From positions 4,756,358-4,820,357 of the forward strand of contig NW_008710049.1 of assembly GCF_000327385.1 (NCBI RefSeq): a stretch of DNA of 64,000 nucleotides. Direction: 5' to 3'. The stretch's first letter is position 1, and every line of letters starts with the position of its first letter. The notes beneath the pieces were generated by a model. That model was not told where the DNA came from, did not search any database, and saw only the letters and a program-made list of their open reading frames with translations. This DNA is from Lottia gigantea (lineage: Eukaryota; Mollusca; Gastropoda; Lottiidae). Shown here piece by piece: positions 1 through 12,294 of this stretch. The position numbers and the translations under genes were made by a program.

Positions 1-74
1 TATTTAAATATATTCAAGTCTAAAATCACCCCCCCCCCCCCCCTCCAAAATATATGGCGTATCTGTCCATTTAA
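1..74. mobile_element. Right end of a family-C MITE cut by the window edge
   Basis: TATTCAAGTCTAAAATCACC, a run of 15 C at 29-43, then GGCGTATCTGTCCATTTAA match the right end of the 27911 element. Confidence 0.5.
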
Positions 75-991
75 TAAGCGAGTCTATCTGTCGTCGTATT
101 TCCCTTGATACTTTTGTGTCAAAGTGGTATCATCCTACAGCAGTAGAGTGCTACCGTAAAACCTGGTTATGGCAACACAGCGTGCGTAACACCCGATTCT
201 GACACCACGTGAATATACCATATAAACCAGCCACTCCCTCACCCCTTTCTATTGTTCTATGTATTCCTCTATAAAATTGAAAAAAAGTTTCATTATTTTT
301 AGCACGATTTGATTGACTTCATTATTATACTCTGGCTTTGTAGGATATCTTTAACTTTTCATACCAATTCCTTTATCATAATAAAATAAGAGCTTTTCTT
401 TCTGGGAATCCATAAAAACTTGTCTGGACTGATGATTATTTCAATCAAAAAAACCAAGTGAATTAAATCTATATCTGTACCCGTTGATGATATAGTAGGT
501 TATGACATGAATGTACCGACATATTCTTTGTTTGGTATCACGATTTTGATATTACAAAAAAAGATAGTAAAGATGCTGTTAGCCGTGGACATCAATTAGC
601 TTTATTAATGCTATTGCCATAAATTGTCAGGTAGAAGAGTGCAATGTATCAACGAATTAAATGTTAGCTTGTTTTCTTAACTAATCATCAATCATTGATC
701 GAGTGAGAACTTGCCTTTGAGGTTTGGCCAAGTTGGTATACGAGAACCAAAATGTTAAATATAAAATTTTCGAATATAGTTATTTTCTTCCATTCCTTCT
801 TAAAATCTCGTTGAGTGCAGCTGAACCACCTTATCAGTACACACGTACTTGCCCGAACCATTACACAACTATAAGTATACGTTCAAGAATGGAATCATAA
901 TCATCAATAATAAAATGGATATTATTAATTCAATAAAAGCAGTTTCTGATTACAGAGGACAATAAATTCACTTACATTCCTTGTTGAGCAG

Positions 992-1203
992 CAGTGGCAG
1001 CGCTCTTAGAAAATGATTTGTACCCCGACTTCATTTCTAACAAAATTTAAAAGTATGATTTTTATCCTTTTTCTCCCCAAACATGTGGCAGAATGCAACA
1101 AATCAATGCTATTTTTCAAACATTTTCTAAGGGGAGAACTTTCTCAGACGCTCCGTGTGAGGCTTGCACCTATATATCCGCTCTACAGAACTGCCGCATT
1201 TTG
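992..1203. mobile_element. Decayed hAT-like MITE related to 30757-31063
   Basis: It starts CAGTGGCAGCGCTC and ends ACTGCCGCATTTTG. The interior (CATGTGGCAGAATGC, AGGGGAGAACTTTCTCAGAC) matches the 30757 element. No target duplication is left. Confidence 0.55.
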
Positions 1204-2122
1204 AATCAGTCACTGGTGTACCGTCATTGTTTGTCTTGGTTTCAGATAATGAGTTTTATTTATCAATTATAAGTTTTATGAGATATGTAGCAGTAAGTTA
1301 AGATAATACTATACTTCATAAAAGGATAAATTCATAAATTCATGTCAACGTTTGCTTGACATAATACCAAAGAACACTCTATACGTTTGGAGGCATTGAA
1401 AAATTTCTTGTCATTCAATGCCAGGGATTCATGAGTGTAAATGTTATTAAACATCTCTGGAGAGTTGAACATCGATACATCTTAGTAAACATTTCTTTAT
1501 CTTTATGAGACTGTATGTCATAGGAAACAGCAATTGGAAATGAGAAATTCGTATGAAGATTTTCTTCTTCAAGATGAAAACTGTATGGAATTCATAGCAT
1601 AGTACAAGATGGAAACTTACTCTCATTTAACACTGCATGACATTATATGGTATTTCTCGCCTGGTTAGCAAAACAACGTGTTTAAAACGACATGTAAAGT
1701 CATTCTTTTGCACTCTGCTGATCTGAACCATATAATGTTCACCTTATTCTTTAGTGCAACAAACTTGTGGGCTAACCACTGTTATATAATTATAGTTAAA
1801 TTGACTGTGTACTTTGATAATTTATAACCTATTAACTTCATTAGATAAGAATTGAATTGAAAAAACACATTGTCAATCGATCAATTAAATATCAGTACAG
1901 AGAGGTAATAACGATAGCTTCAAGACATAACAATTAAGTGACTTAGTACAGTTCTTATTCTCGTCTACCCACGACACCATCTCCAACAAACATGGCCGTA
2001 ACCATGGAGTTACCCGATTGGCAAACCAAAAAATCCGATTCAAACCTTACGATACTGTAAAAAATGTGTATAGGGACATTATTCTTAAGATCTTACCAAC
2101 TACCACTACTATCAACAATTAC

Positions 2123-2958
2123 CAGCGATATCAGCTTCTCCTGGAACCGGACGTTTAGTTGTTCTCTACCAACCAACATAGTCTGTGACATCAGCTTCTG
2201 ATGGAAGCGGAGGTTAACTTGTCATCTACCATCCAACCTAGTCTGTGACACCAGCTTCTGATGGAAGCGGAGGTTAACTTGTCATCTACCATCCAACCTA
2301 GTCTGTGACACCAGCTTCTGATGGAAGCGAACGTTAACTTGTCATCTACAAACCAACCTAGTCTGTGACACCAGCTTCTGATGGAAGCGAACTTTAACTT
2401 GTCATCTACAAACCAACCTAGTCTGTGACACCAGCTTCTGATGGAAGCGGATGTTAACCTGTCATCTACCATCCAACCTAGTCTGTGACACCAGCTCCTG
2501 ATGGAAGCGAACGTTAACTTGTCATCTACCTACTAGCTTAGAATACTATATCAGCTCCTGGTGGCAGCGAACGTTAACTTGTCATCTACTATCCAAACTA
2601 GGTTGTCACACCAGCTCCTGATGGAAGCGGATGTTAACTTGTCATCTACCAACGAACCTAGTCTGTGACACCAGCTTCTGATGGAACCGGACGTTAACTT
2701 GTCATCTACAAACCAACCTAGTCTGTGACACCAGCTTCTGGTGGAAGCGGACGTTAACTTGTCATCTATCTAACAACTTCGTATGCTATATCAGCCTCTG
2801 ATGGAAGCGGGCGTTAACTTGTCATCTACCAACCAACCTAGTCTGTGACACCAGCTTCTGATGGAAGCGGACGATCTACCAACAAACCTAGTCTGTGACA
2901 CCAGCTTCTGATGGAAGCGAACGTTAACTTGTCATCTACTAAACAGCCAACCGACCTT
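2123..2958. repeat. 60-bp minisatellite, about 14 units
   Basis: Each unit contains GTCTGTGACACCAGCTTCTG, ATGGAAGCGG and GACGTTAACTTGTCATCTAC, then CAACCAACCTA. The reverse frame is open over five units because the period is divisible by three. The same family occurs inverted at 48261-48975. Confidence 0.9.
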
Positions 2959-2999
2959 AGTGTCTTCATTTCAAACAAATATTGACCTCAATTATCAGG

Positions 3000-5900
3000 C
3001 AACAGTACCACCTTCTGGTATAACATAGTGGCATTATGCATTGTATGCAATAGGAACGTTCAAGGACACCAAAGCTTTTATAATCTATTATAACTATAAG
3101 ACTTAGTAATCATTCTACATGTTATTGGATTACTTAGTGCTTTTATTTTAAGTCTCGAACAATTTAATAAAACCGCCATCACAAAGTTTATCCTTTATGA
3201 TATCAGACTGAAAATTGCCAGAGGAAATGGTAAAAGCAATCCTATATTTTAATGGGTCCTATAATAACATAGACACGGTTTGATTAGAGTCCATTTACTA
3301 ATATACGATATGAGATATCCAAGAAATAGATATAGTCTTATTAAATCATTCGCTTTGTCTGTCCATATTCTACTATTAATATTTCACTTTATTTCTTCCG
3401 TGTAAAATAATATAACCTTTTTCTTTTATTAGACTAGGTTATGGCTATTTACCACAATTTATTACGTTTTGTCCTAAAGTAATGATAATTGGCGAGATGG
3501 TTTGGAATCTAATTTGTCGGTTAATATAAATGGTTATTGTCAAGTAAAACTGTTATACGGGTTAGAAATCCAGTTATAATTCAATTGTTGTAGAAATTAC
3601 TTCGTCTCGTTTTTCAGATTTATTGCAATTACGTTCAGTGTGTGTTTGTCCAACCACCACAATTAATTGGGCCCGTCAGTGACATCAAATATGCTTTCGC
3701 GATTATGCATCTTAAACAAAAAATTTTTTACAATAAGCGTTTTATTTTTCGTATTAAGGAACTTTAACACATCTAACTTCAAGGCAGGACTTAATCATGA
3801 ATGCTGCTAAATTAATTGTGCCTATCAGTTCCATAGATCACAGCAGTTAAGTATTCGTGAACATGCAATAAGACGAAAATACTACTCCAACGATAATTCA
3901 ATTAGTGGTTAATTTGGATAGAGGTTCTTCACCGTCATGCACGAGGTACACCGAACAACACGTTATTGCTTCATCGTGAATGTTTGATAAAAAAAAGGTG
4001 TAGCCAAATTGAACAATTTGATGTCGACAAACACTTGTAACAGGCTAACTGATGCAGTTTGTGGTGTCGTTATTGAACGTATAACTAGAGACGATACAGC
4101 TGGCTATGAGGTTTGTGATAGGTTAATCTCGGTTGACGAATGGTATTTTCAGTCTAAAGTCGACGACCTTGTGGAATAAAAGTGATGTCTTCCAGTGATA
4201 GTTGAACTAACAGAGTCATTAGTGAATGAGATTGAATGATAGGTTAATATTTAGTATAGAGACAGTTTACTGATTACGATATCTCGCAAAACTACTAATC
4301 AACTCATTGTGGGGTAAATTCATCAATGGTCTCATCAAACTGTTTGGTTAACTGTCTTGTTGAGATTTAGTACTTTATCACTCTAAATAGACCTATTTCC
4401 TACTATACAGCAATCTAGGCGTCTACCCAATTCTTCTTTAGATGACTATTTGTCAGATTCAGCTGGTGGCTATAGTAATCTTTGTCTGAAACTAGTTTCT
4501 AATCAGCAATGATTATTACTCTAATGTAAGATATTAACTTAGTTGATTAGAAGGGTTGTACAAATGCAAATGTAAACGCCGTATTTCAGATGTTCTATTT
4601 AGGATTTTGTATTAGAAACACATGTTGGCATGTTGTACGAACACAAACTGAAAATAAAGCCCAGTTGGTACATTACACATTAAGCATTATATTACTCGCT
4701 GAGAATTAGAAAAAGCTCCTGTTAAATGGGGATTTATTCCACACCTCCAAAGATGCGTTTTCATAATAATAATAATAACGATGACTGTAAGAGAGTGTCA
4801 CGCGACTCTGTTACTTTTGAACTTTTGGCTGCACACGTAGTTTTAATTGATGGAACTGGAGACGTGACATAGATGATGTAGATAGTTAATGATGGTATCA
4901 CTGAACTACAATAATAGTCATCTTTCCAAATATACTTGGGTTTTGCAGAGGCAAGTATCTAAAAAACCCGCACCTGTGGAGATGCGGAAAGTCCACATTT
5001 AACATTGTCTATTCCGACCAAATAGCTATTAGAGGCTGGAATAGAGACAAATGTTTCGGACTAAAGTCCAGTAAATTAAGTAATATAAAGTTATTGAACT
5101 TGACAAACTGTCTTTATGTAAGTTAACTAGGTCTGTTGTCCAGTAGGTGAAGCTTTATAAAGATTTGTACTTGTCAAGCTGTCTCTATGTTAAATTGACA
5201 GTAAATTGTCAAGCTATACAAATTCCTGTCATGTTTTAAGTCTTCTCTCTTGATGTTTTTATACTAAATTATCCTCTATTTAAAGTCGTCTATTGACAGT
5301 CACATGGTCTGGTACAGAGAAAATAGACGCGATTTAAAGGAAAATGATTACTTTGTAATTTGACTTAAAAACGATCGATGAATTGTGCCAGATCTATCAA
5401 ATAAGCGAATTAAAGAGATATTGCGGAAATTGCAAAAGTGGAATATGAAACGAATTCCGAATAAGTTTATTGCTTCAAAATGTTGATCTTTTGTGGTCTA
5501 GTGAACTAAACCTCTGTTTCCAGTAGTCATTGGCGTTTCTACGGAGGGGATGGGGGCGGGGGTCTCTGTGGCCCCTTCTCACATTCCTAGAAACACCACT
5601 AAGTCTGGTGGTATGGCAGTTTAAAGAATTTCAACTCTATTTAGAGAACAGTAAGGCCATCTTTAAAATATACTGACGAATTTAACTGGTTCACTGGTAT
5701 CACGGGAAATTACCTTCGATGTTACTCAACCATTCGTTTTCAAGAAAATACATTTCTTTTAACTTTTAAATTGCATTAGATTCTACCCATTACTTATCAT
5801 GATTTAAGTGTCTATTTTACCTCGGAAATTAAACTTATAATGAAACTTTATGTTCACGCTCTTCTTCTAATTTCACAATGAAGTCATAAACTCCAATTTA

Positions 5901-6900
5901 GTCACGTTTTTTTACTGATGCTTTCTACTTCCGCTGGGTTGCAATATTTGTAATGAGAAGATGTAGGGCTTAAATTAGTATTGTGACAGTGTGTGGGAGG
6001 ATTGTAAATCAGACAATATATTCAGTTTGAAAATGTTCGCTCTGTTTTCAATATGAAATGCGAAAGCTTTGTTGATTATATGTATTATGTACTCATATTT
6101 TGTGAAATTTTCTGAATCGTTGCCACAATTTACTTTATCAAATTAGATGTTCTCCAAGCCTGGGATTTATTCAGTATCCATCTATTTCTAACGATGTTAC
6201 TGTCGCAATATTGTTAATGTATACATTCTCAAATATTGTATATTTACAAATCTTTGCCAAAATGTGTTCAAATGATATTGTCACAATGTACAATCTAACA
6301 AAAAACTTCATTTTCATGCGTACAAATGTCTAAATACGTCGCAATTGACAAGAAATGCTATTTTGAACATCTGAAAACCCATCAGCAAATTGGTTGAATT
6401 ATTTCTCTAAGTTTTGAGTTATAAAGATTTTTTACCAGTGATTAACAGAGTTTCTGACAGTTTGACACTCTACTTTAATAACACGACACAATCTTTGATT
6501 TTATTCAATATTTCTGGAAATTTTCTCCAGAAAGTTAATGAATTGCCTCCAGAAGAAGCAAATTGAATTATTTTTCTGTGCTATTATTGTGTTGACCTAG
6601 ATTCAGATAAACGACAGATAGTTATTATTTTCAATGCCAATTTGTTCCTACTCAGTTTTATGCACGTTGCTTCTGCACTAAAATTGAATTTGCGGTTTGC
6701 TTGCTGCAATCTATTAAAAATTCTTAAATTAATTAGATTTTGAAACGTTGATTGGTCTATATCACCCCTTCGTTAACATCAACCAATCAGAGCTCTCGGT
6801 TTTGTACGATTCCGATCGTTTAAGCTATGATGTTTGTTTTCAAAAACTCCGGGATTAAATTCTGAAACTTTATCTTCGCTACACTGTATCTAAAAATGGT
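3000..6900. other. No gene seen
   Basis: AT-rich, with stops in all frames. It contains a short (AAT)n at about 4761-4778, a GC-rich CGTTTCTACGGAGGGGATGG stretch at about 5534 resembling a transposon end, and inverted CCAAT motifs (TGATTGGT at about 6749, ACCAATCA at about 6781). Confidence 0.6.
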
Positions 6901-6944
6901 AACAACTATGTCAATGGCTTACAATTGTACCCTGCACGGTGTCG

Positions 6945-7850
6945 TCTGCCTTCATGAATAAAATCAATTGCAGAAAGGAGACGTAACACAATTAGAATTA
7001 ATTTCATTTCATTTTCTTTGTTACCAAGTATAGAAGTAGCCAGATACAGAAGAAGCCAGATACAGAAGTAGCCAGGTAAAAATGTAGCCAGGTAAAAATG
7101 TAGCCAGGTAAAAATGTAGCCAAGCACAGATGTAACCGAGTACAGATGTAACCGAGTACAAATAACACTACGTACAATTGTAATCAAGTATAGATATGAC
7201 CAAGTAAAGGTGTAACCAAGTACAGGTGTAACCAAGTACAGATATAACTAAGTACAGTCGTAACCAAGAACAAATGTAACAAGTACAAGTAACACCAAGT
7301 ACAGGTGTAATCAAGAACAGGTATAACCAAGTACAGATGTAACCAAGTACAGTCGTAACTAAATACAGATGTAACCAAGTACAGTCGTAACTAAATACAG
7401 ATGTAACCAAGTACAGACGTAACTAAATACAGATGTAACCAAGTGCAGATGTAACATAGTACAACTGTAATCAAGTACATATATAACCAAATACAGACGT
7501 AACCAAGTACAGATGTAACCAAGTACAGATTTAGCCAGATTAAACCAGGATGATGGTACTTAATTACATTGATTTCAATATCAGCATAACGTCACTATCA
7601 TTGTGTTAATCTGACCAAATCAAACTGAGGGCTTCAGATGCAATCACGCTCTACTTGTCTGCCTTCATAATTCCAATTAGAAGCAGAAAGGAGTGTAACA
7701 CACCATGTTATTTCATTTTCCTTTGATATCAAGTACATATGTAGACAGACACAATCTGATAATCGAACTAGATGACATTGATCTAAATGTCACCATAACG
7801 TGACAATTATGATGTAACTCTAACCACATAAAACCGAGGGTTCCAGTCTG
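6945..7850. repeat. Duplicated ~190-bp segment, one copy expanded by a 16-bp minisatellite
   Basis: Copy one is split into 6945-7045 and 7545-7640; copy two is 7661-7850. Shared landmarks are TCTGCCTTCAT, GCAGAAAGGAG, TTTCATTTTC, TACATTGATTTCAATATCAG versus GACATTGATCTAAATGTCAC, CATAACGT and GAGGGTTCCAG. Copy one contains the expansion at 7020-7550. Confidence 0.6.
7020..7550. repeat. 16-bp minisatellite, about 33 units
   Basis: The consensus unit is GATGTAACCAAGTACA, with variants such as CAGTCGTAACTAAATA. Overlapping reverse frames of 64-109 codons reading YLVTSVLGYICTW-type repeats are products of the array and not genes. Confidence 0.85.
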
Positions 7851-8779
7851 AATCTGTCTGTTAGGTAGACCAGATAGACACGTATGCTATTGTTTATCGC
7901 TGAAGGCAGCAGTTTACATAATTGAAACCAAAGACAGCGTGCTTATTAGTTAATTGAAGGCGGAAATAAACGTACAGTTTCTTTCCCCTAACCTCGACTA
8001 GACGGAAAGTAGTTGGAGACAAGTTGATCATTGGCCCAGGGGGACATCTGGAATTTCTTCAGGTGCATGTAGTCCCTACCACGCATAATAATTATTAATT
8101 GTCAAGGCTACCTGGTAAATCGAATTCGCTCATCTGAATCCGAGAATTGTCTTTTATCATCCAAAAAAATGAGAACATAATTGACAAACTAGTTCGCTGC
8201 CAGATCTTTTTTTTGGAACAAACTCATAATCATTTGCTGACTTTTGATTCTGAATCAAATAATATTTTGTCCCTGAAGACATAAACAAAAAGTTTCACAA
8301 TTATGAACATGACAATAGGCTATTAGGATCTCATTGATTTTGATTATAGCTGAAGTTTTGATTTGTACGTATTTTAAATATTTGAACTCAAAGCAAATTG
8401 AAGCAAACAAAATGCATTTATTTAGGTGCTTTGTGACAAATCTTTTAGCAATTGTGATCATGAAATTCGATTTTAGATTTGATTTAAGAATCTTTTTTGA
8501 TTTGTACAAATGAATTTTCTTTTACTTAAAACGGATTACTAAATTTGTAATATCTGTTCACAAAAGAGTGTGTCCTTGATATAAATTCTACAAATTCAAA
8601 TTATAACCGAGAATGAAATCGGAGGAATTATATGAATTTTAAGTGAATGAAATATGATGTAATAATATAGCCCTCGGTTCTATATCGAGATTAAAATAAA
8701 AACTTGTTTTCACTTGAAATTTATTTTAGTCTGATTTGTTATATTATAAAAAGTTTCCACAGCTTTGTTGTTTTTTTAG

Positions 8780-8992
8780 TTAGTCCCCATTCGAAACACA
8801 TGCCGGTAGCATGAGATGATATCTAGTCAGGGTCTTCCTACTGTAGACTATTTTTATGATCGACTTCTTGCTCTTGTTCCGTGAGTTTCCTTAATTTGCT
8901 TGTACGACTAATGCTCAATTCAAGAAAGATGACTCAAATTTGCAATAAATCTGTCCTGACGAGGATTGTTTATCAGAAACAAGTTACAGATT
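8780..8992 (+). repeat. Retrozyme-like dimer: two hammerhead-type segments about 183 nt apart
   Basis: The GAAAC at 8793, followed by ACATGCCGG, ATGAGATG and CTAGTC, aligns with GAAAC at 8976, followed by AAGTTACAG, ATGAGATG and CTAGTC. The first copy has lost the CTGANGA core. Further single decayed relatives are at 53653-53695 (GATGAGGACTGTTTATCC then GAAACACGTGTT) and about 4590-4630. Confidence 0.4.
8948..8992 (+). ncRNA. Hammerhead-ribozyme-like motif
   Basis: In order: AATCTGT (8948-8954), core CTGACGA (8956-8962), a short stem GGA..TCA with a 7-nt loop, GAAA (8976-8979), a tiny C-AA-G stem III leading to a GUU cleavage-site triplet (8983-8985), then ACAGATT (8986-8992), which is the exact inverse of the first segment. 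This is the layout of a type I hammerhead with minimal stem III, as in invertebrate retrozymes and Penelope-like elements. Departures are a G-A closing pair in stem II and one bulged C beside stem I, so it may be weakened. Confidence 0.5.
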
Positions 8993-10069
8993 GAGATGAG
9001 ATGTGCTCTAGTCAAAAAATTTAACTATGTACATTTATCACTGAAAAATCGATTTTGTGCTGCACTACCCTAATCTGTTACGAATTTTAATCGTGGAAGG
9101 ATCTTTCACAAGCTCTAAGTAAAGAGTGAAAATAATTACACAATCCTATATATACCTATACCAATCCATCCTACTCTTTTTAACCCGTTTAGTTGACATA
9201 TAACACCCTTTATAGCATTTAACCGATTTTAATGAAAGATGTCAAACCGTTTAGATACAGATTATTTCTCTAATTTTAGTTTAGGAAATATGAACATGTT
9301 TGATGAAATACATGTTCAGTTTATGCATGAATTAAATATCCAATTATTAATAATGACACAAATCGTTGCCTGGGAGCTTACATGATAAAAGACAGTTGTG
9401 ATTTTGTGCATTTGAGCTAATCTGGAATCTAATATTAAACGAATCAAATTATGTTTGAGAAATAAAATTGCTGTTCTATAAAGTAATGTAGACCTCGAAA
9501 TAACTAATAGAACTCAATTCCGGTCTCTTCAAGATTCCTTTTCAATATAATTGGAACGTTAAAAGAAATCTACATTATTGTCACATATAGTGTTAAGGTG
9601 AAATGATAATTTAACTCATAGAAAGCCAGGGCCTAGGTCCGAAACAGGCACTATTCATTTACAAGTGTGCGATGAAAGCATTCGTGCATGTAAATATTAC
9701 ACAATCTGAGCTCTATCATTTGGGAACGCAAAATAAATAACACGATCAAATCCATTCGGCAATCCTCGGCACTTTCTTCTTTACATTCACGGAGGCCGTT
9801 TGAATTAAATCCTGTTTAGGTAATACTTATCAGATAATCTTATCAGGTGAATCAACCTTAACCTCTTTTTAAGAGTAAGCATACCTTTCAGAATTAATGC
9901 CTCAATTATTTGTTGGATAATAATTTTCGTCTGGAAGATTACAAAATGAAAACCTGATATTCCAGTTAGAGTGAGTGCATGATCAGTAGCTCAACTGGAA
10001 AGGGGGCCCATGAACTTAAATGAGTTGTAGCCACTCGCATTTTTTAGTTTAAATAAGCTCTCTCTAGAG
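8993..10069. other. No gene seen
   Basis: AT-rich sequence between the hammerhead-like motif and repeat R1. No frame, splice pattern or RNA gene was recognised. Confidence 0.6.
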
Positions 10070-10270
10070 ACGCCTCCATATGTCAATTTAATGTCTGTTT
10101 ATGGAAGGTTTAAAGATTAATGTTATTTCACTTTTAATTGGTATTTGCCTTGTTTGATAACATTGGAATACTTTGGTTGATAAATTATGTATTTAAGTCT
10201 GGGAGCGGGGGTCTACTAATGGGTGTTGGTCAGTGGACTTGGTTCAAACAGTCCCTATGGTAGCTGAACC
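10070..10270 (+). repeat. Dispersed repeat R1, copy 1
   Basis: GTCAATTTAATGTCTGTTTA, TTTAAAGATTAATGTTATTT and CTTGGTTCAAACAGTCCCTA are shared with 35285-35500 and, inverted, with 40310-40475. The class is unknown. Confidence 0.6.
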
Positions 10271-10555
10271 ACCGTGCATGTTCAATTTCAAATGTCTTTA
10301 CAAAGAATAGTCTAGAGATTAAAAAAGCGGAGGCAAATTGCATCCATTTATCAGGTGAACTTTTTTCAGTATCAGTACCAATCAGGATCTGTTCATACGT
10401 TTTAACTCACATAATTCCGAGCAGGGTTCCAGTTTTGCTGATCAGATAGAAGACCTCCCCTCCCCTTTCTACAAAAAGCCTTATGTTAGACCAATTTACA
10501 ATCTGTCTGCTCATATTTCCCAATTAAATGAAAATGTTTTTCTCGTCAAATTCAT

Positions 10556-10561
10556 TTTATT
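10556..10561 (-). terminator. Poly(A) signal AATAAA of the SOD-fold gene
   Basis: AATAAA on the minus strand lies 36 nt after the TAA at 10597. It predicts a 3' untranslated region of only about 50-60 nt. Confidence 0.55.
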
Positions 10562-10596
10562 TTTAAGGTAAATACCAAACCCTATAACTATAACCA

Positions 10597-12294
10597 TTAT
10601 TGAGGTGCAGTGCTGACACCATTATCTGGGGCTGCTGAAACATATTGATCAGCAGCAGGAGATGCAACGTATTGGGCATCGGGGACAGGAGCATTGCTCT
10701 CCTCGGTGATAGGCACAACAGGTGTATCCGGGTGAATAACCCCACCGTGGTCGATATGTAGGGGAACGATTGGAGCAGCAATATGATCAGTATGGTCTTG
10801 GTGGGCTTCATGATCAATTGGAGAAATGATACCAGCATGAGATACACTGTGAGGTTCATCAACAGGAAGACTGTCATGTCCTTCGTGATCGAGGTGATCG
10901 AGATGATCGAGATGTTCATCTCCAGCTGGTAAATTGTGAATTGGTGCGACAGTTTCTCCAGTATGTTCTTCCTGGGCTGAATGGATATCAGCAGATTGAT
11001 CTGGTGTCTCAGCTGAAGATGCTGGTTGAGGAGATTCGGGCTGATAAGCGGCAGATGCTTGTTTCTCAATGGGTTGTTGCTCCTGACCTTCTGAAGCTTC
11101 GTCGGTGTTGGCAGCACCCTCTTCAGTATCTTGAGAGTCGTCATTTGACGCACCTTCTCGTCCTTGATAATCTTGTTGATCACCCTCCTGGTCATTGGAA
11201 TCCTGGTAGCTCTGTTGATCTTGGTCGTCTTCATACTGAGCTTGTTCTCGTCCTTTGGAAGTATCCTTATTTTGGTAATCGTTGTTAGAATCTCGTTGTT
11301 CATCACCTTGGTATTGATCCTGTCCTTGAGACTCCTCCTGACCATCTCGGTAATCATTTGAAGAACCATTATCCTGCCCGGAGTATTTACCATCACTGCT
11401 GCTGGAGCTGGAACTAGATGAACTATAATCACCATTTGAGTCTCCTTGGCTTCCGTTATAGTCATCGTTTGATCGCGATCTATCGTCTTGCTGATTGGAT
11501 GAATCAGATCCATCGTATGATCCAGAATCGGATGAAGATCTGTCGGATCCTTGGTCATATTCACCTCGTCCGTGTTGATGCCCGTATTGCCCATCGTCAT
11601 ATGTAGCCCCTTGTCTACCACTATCATCAGAATATTGTCCATCAGAATCATTGGCTTGTTCGTCATCTTGATCTTTGGAGTGAATCACGTCGTTCTTCTC
11701 ATTCTTGAAGGAAGTATCCTGGTCAAAGCTTGGGAAGAATGAACTATGGCTGTTATCGAACAAGGGTTTGGGATCTTCACCAAATAATGGAGACCGGATG
11801 TCACCTTCTCGTCGTTTGTAGATAGGAGTGCTTTGAGCTTTATCAAAGTCAGGAATATGAGGACCTAGACTGCCACCGTTGTTAAATCTGTTATGGGCTT
11901 GAGCGTGAGAGCTTCCTCCGAAGGCGAAAACAGGTTGATGATGGGAAATTGGGCTTCCGCCAAATATAGAATCATGTCCGCCGAGCCCGAAATCGTTCCC
12001 GAAATCTTGGCGAGGTTGCTGATGATAAGAGGACATGGCTGGGTGTTGGTTATGGAAGGATGATGGCTGGTGGAATCCAGAGCTTGGGTGTGGAGCGGAT
12101 GGGTGATGGGGTGGAGCTACTTGATGGATTCCAGATCTGATACCAGTTCCTTGAGGAAGAGATGCTCCACTGATGACGGCTGAATTTCTAGAGGTTGTCC
12201 ATCTGGATCCATCTGAGTAGCCGATGACACAACATCCAAGGATTGGGGCGTTGATTGGATTCTGGCTGAATGGATTGAAGGCACCATCATATAC
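10597..12294 (-). CDS. Coding exon 5 of the SOD-fold gene: end of fold and entire disordered acidic tail
   Basis: The exon opens at TTTCAG|GTATATGATGG, giving VYDG where active SODs have VHE (the copper histidine is Tyr147). GCCVIG closes the fold. About 540 further residues are low-complexity: Pro/His/Ser-rich, then Phe/Gly/Asp, then a long Asp/Ser/Gln/Gly/Tyr acidic stretch, then HLDHLDHLDH and other His/Asp repeats, ending in an Ala/Pro/Ser segment and TAA. KRR at residues 305-307 is a possible dibasic processing site. The whole tail in a single exon suggests expansion within one exon. Confidence 0.9.
   Translation of the reverse strand, partial: VYDGAFNPFSQNPINAPILGCCVIGYSDGSRWTTSRNSAVISGASLPQGTGIRSGIHQVAPPHHPSAPHPSSGFHQPSSFHNQHPAMSSYHQQPRQDFGNDFGLGGHDSIFGGSPISHHQPVFAFGGSSHAQAHNRFNNGGSLGPHIPDFDKAQSTPIYKRREGDIRSPLFGEDPKPLFDNSHSSFFPSFDQDTSFKNEKNDVIHSKDQDDEQANDSDGQYSDDSGRQGATYDDGQYGHQHGRGEYDQGSDRSSSDSGSYDGSDSSNQQDDRSRSNDDYNGSQGDSNGDYSSSSSSSSSSDGKYSGQDNGSSNDYRDGQEESQGQDQYQGDEQRDSNNDYQNKDTSKGREQAQYEDDQDQQSYQDSNDQEGDQQDYQGREGASNDDSQDTEEGAANTDEASEGQEQQPIEKQASAAYQPESPQPASSAETPDQSADIHSAQEEHTGETVAPIHNLPAGDEHLDHLDHLDHEGHDSLPVDEPHSVSHAGIISPIDHEAHQDHTDHIAAPIVPLHIDHGGVIHPDTPVVPITEESNAPVPDAQYVASPAADQYVSAAPDNGVSTAPQ

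Noticed and set aside
2123-2958. Hammerhead core in the CTTCTGATGGAAG of the 60-bp repeat
   Set aside because: There is no CTGANGA followed by stem II and GAAA; the motif is only a small CTTC/GAAG hairpin.
10563-11666. 367-codon minus-strand frame rich in Thr/Ile/Met, and plus-strand frames at 10941-11742
   Set aside because: They overlap the acidic exon of the SOD-fold gene in other frames. The repetitive GAT/TCT/CAA codons of that exon produce these shadows.
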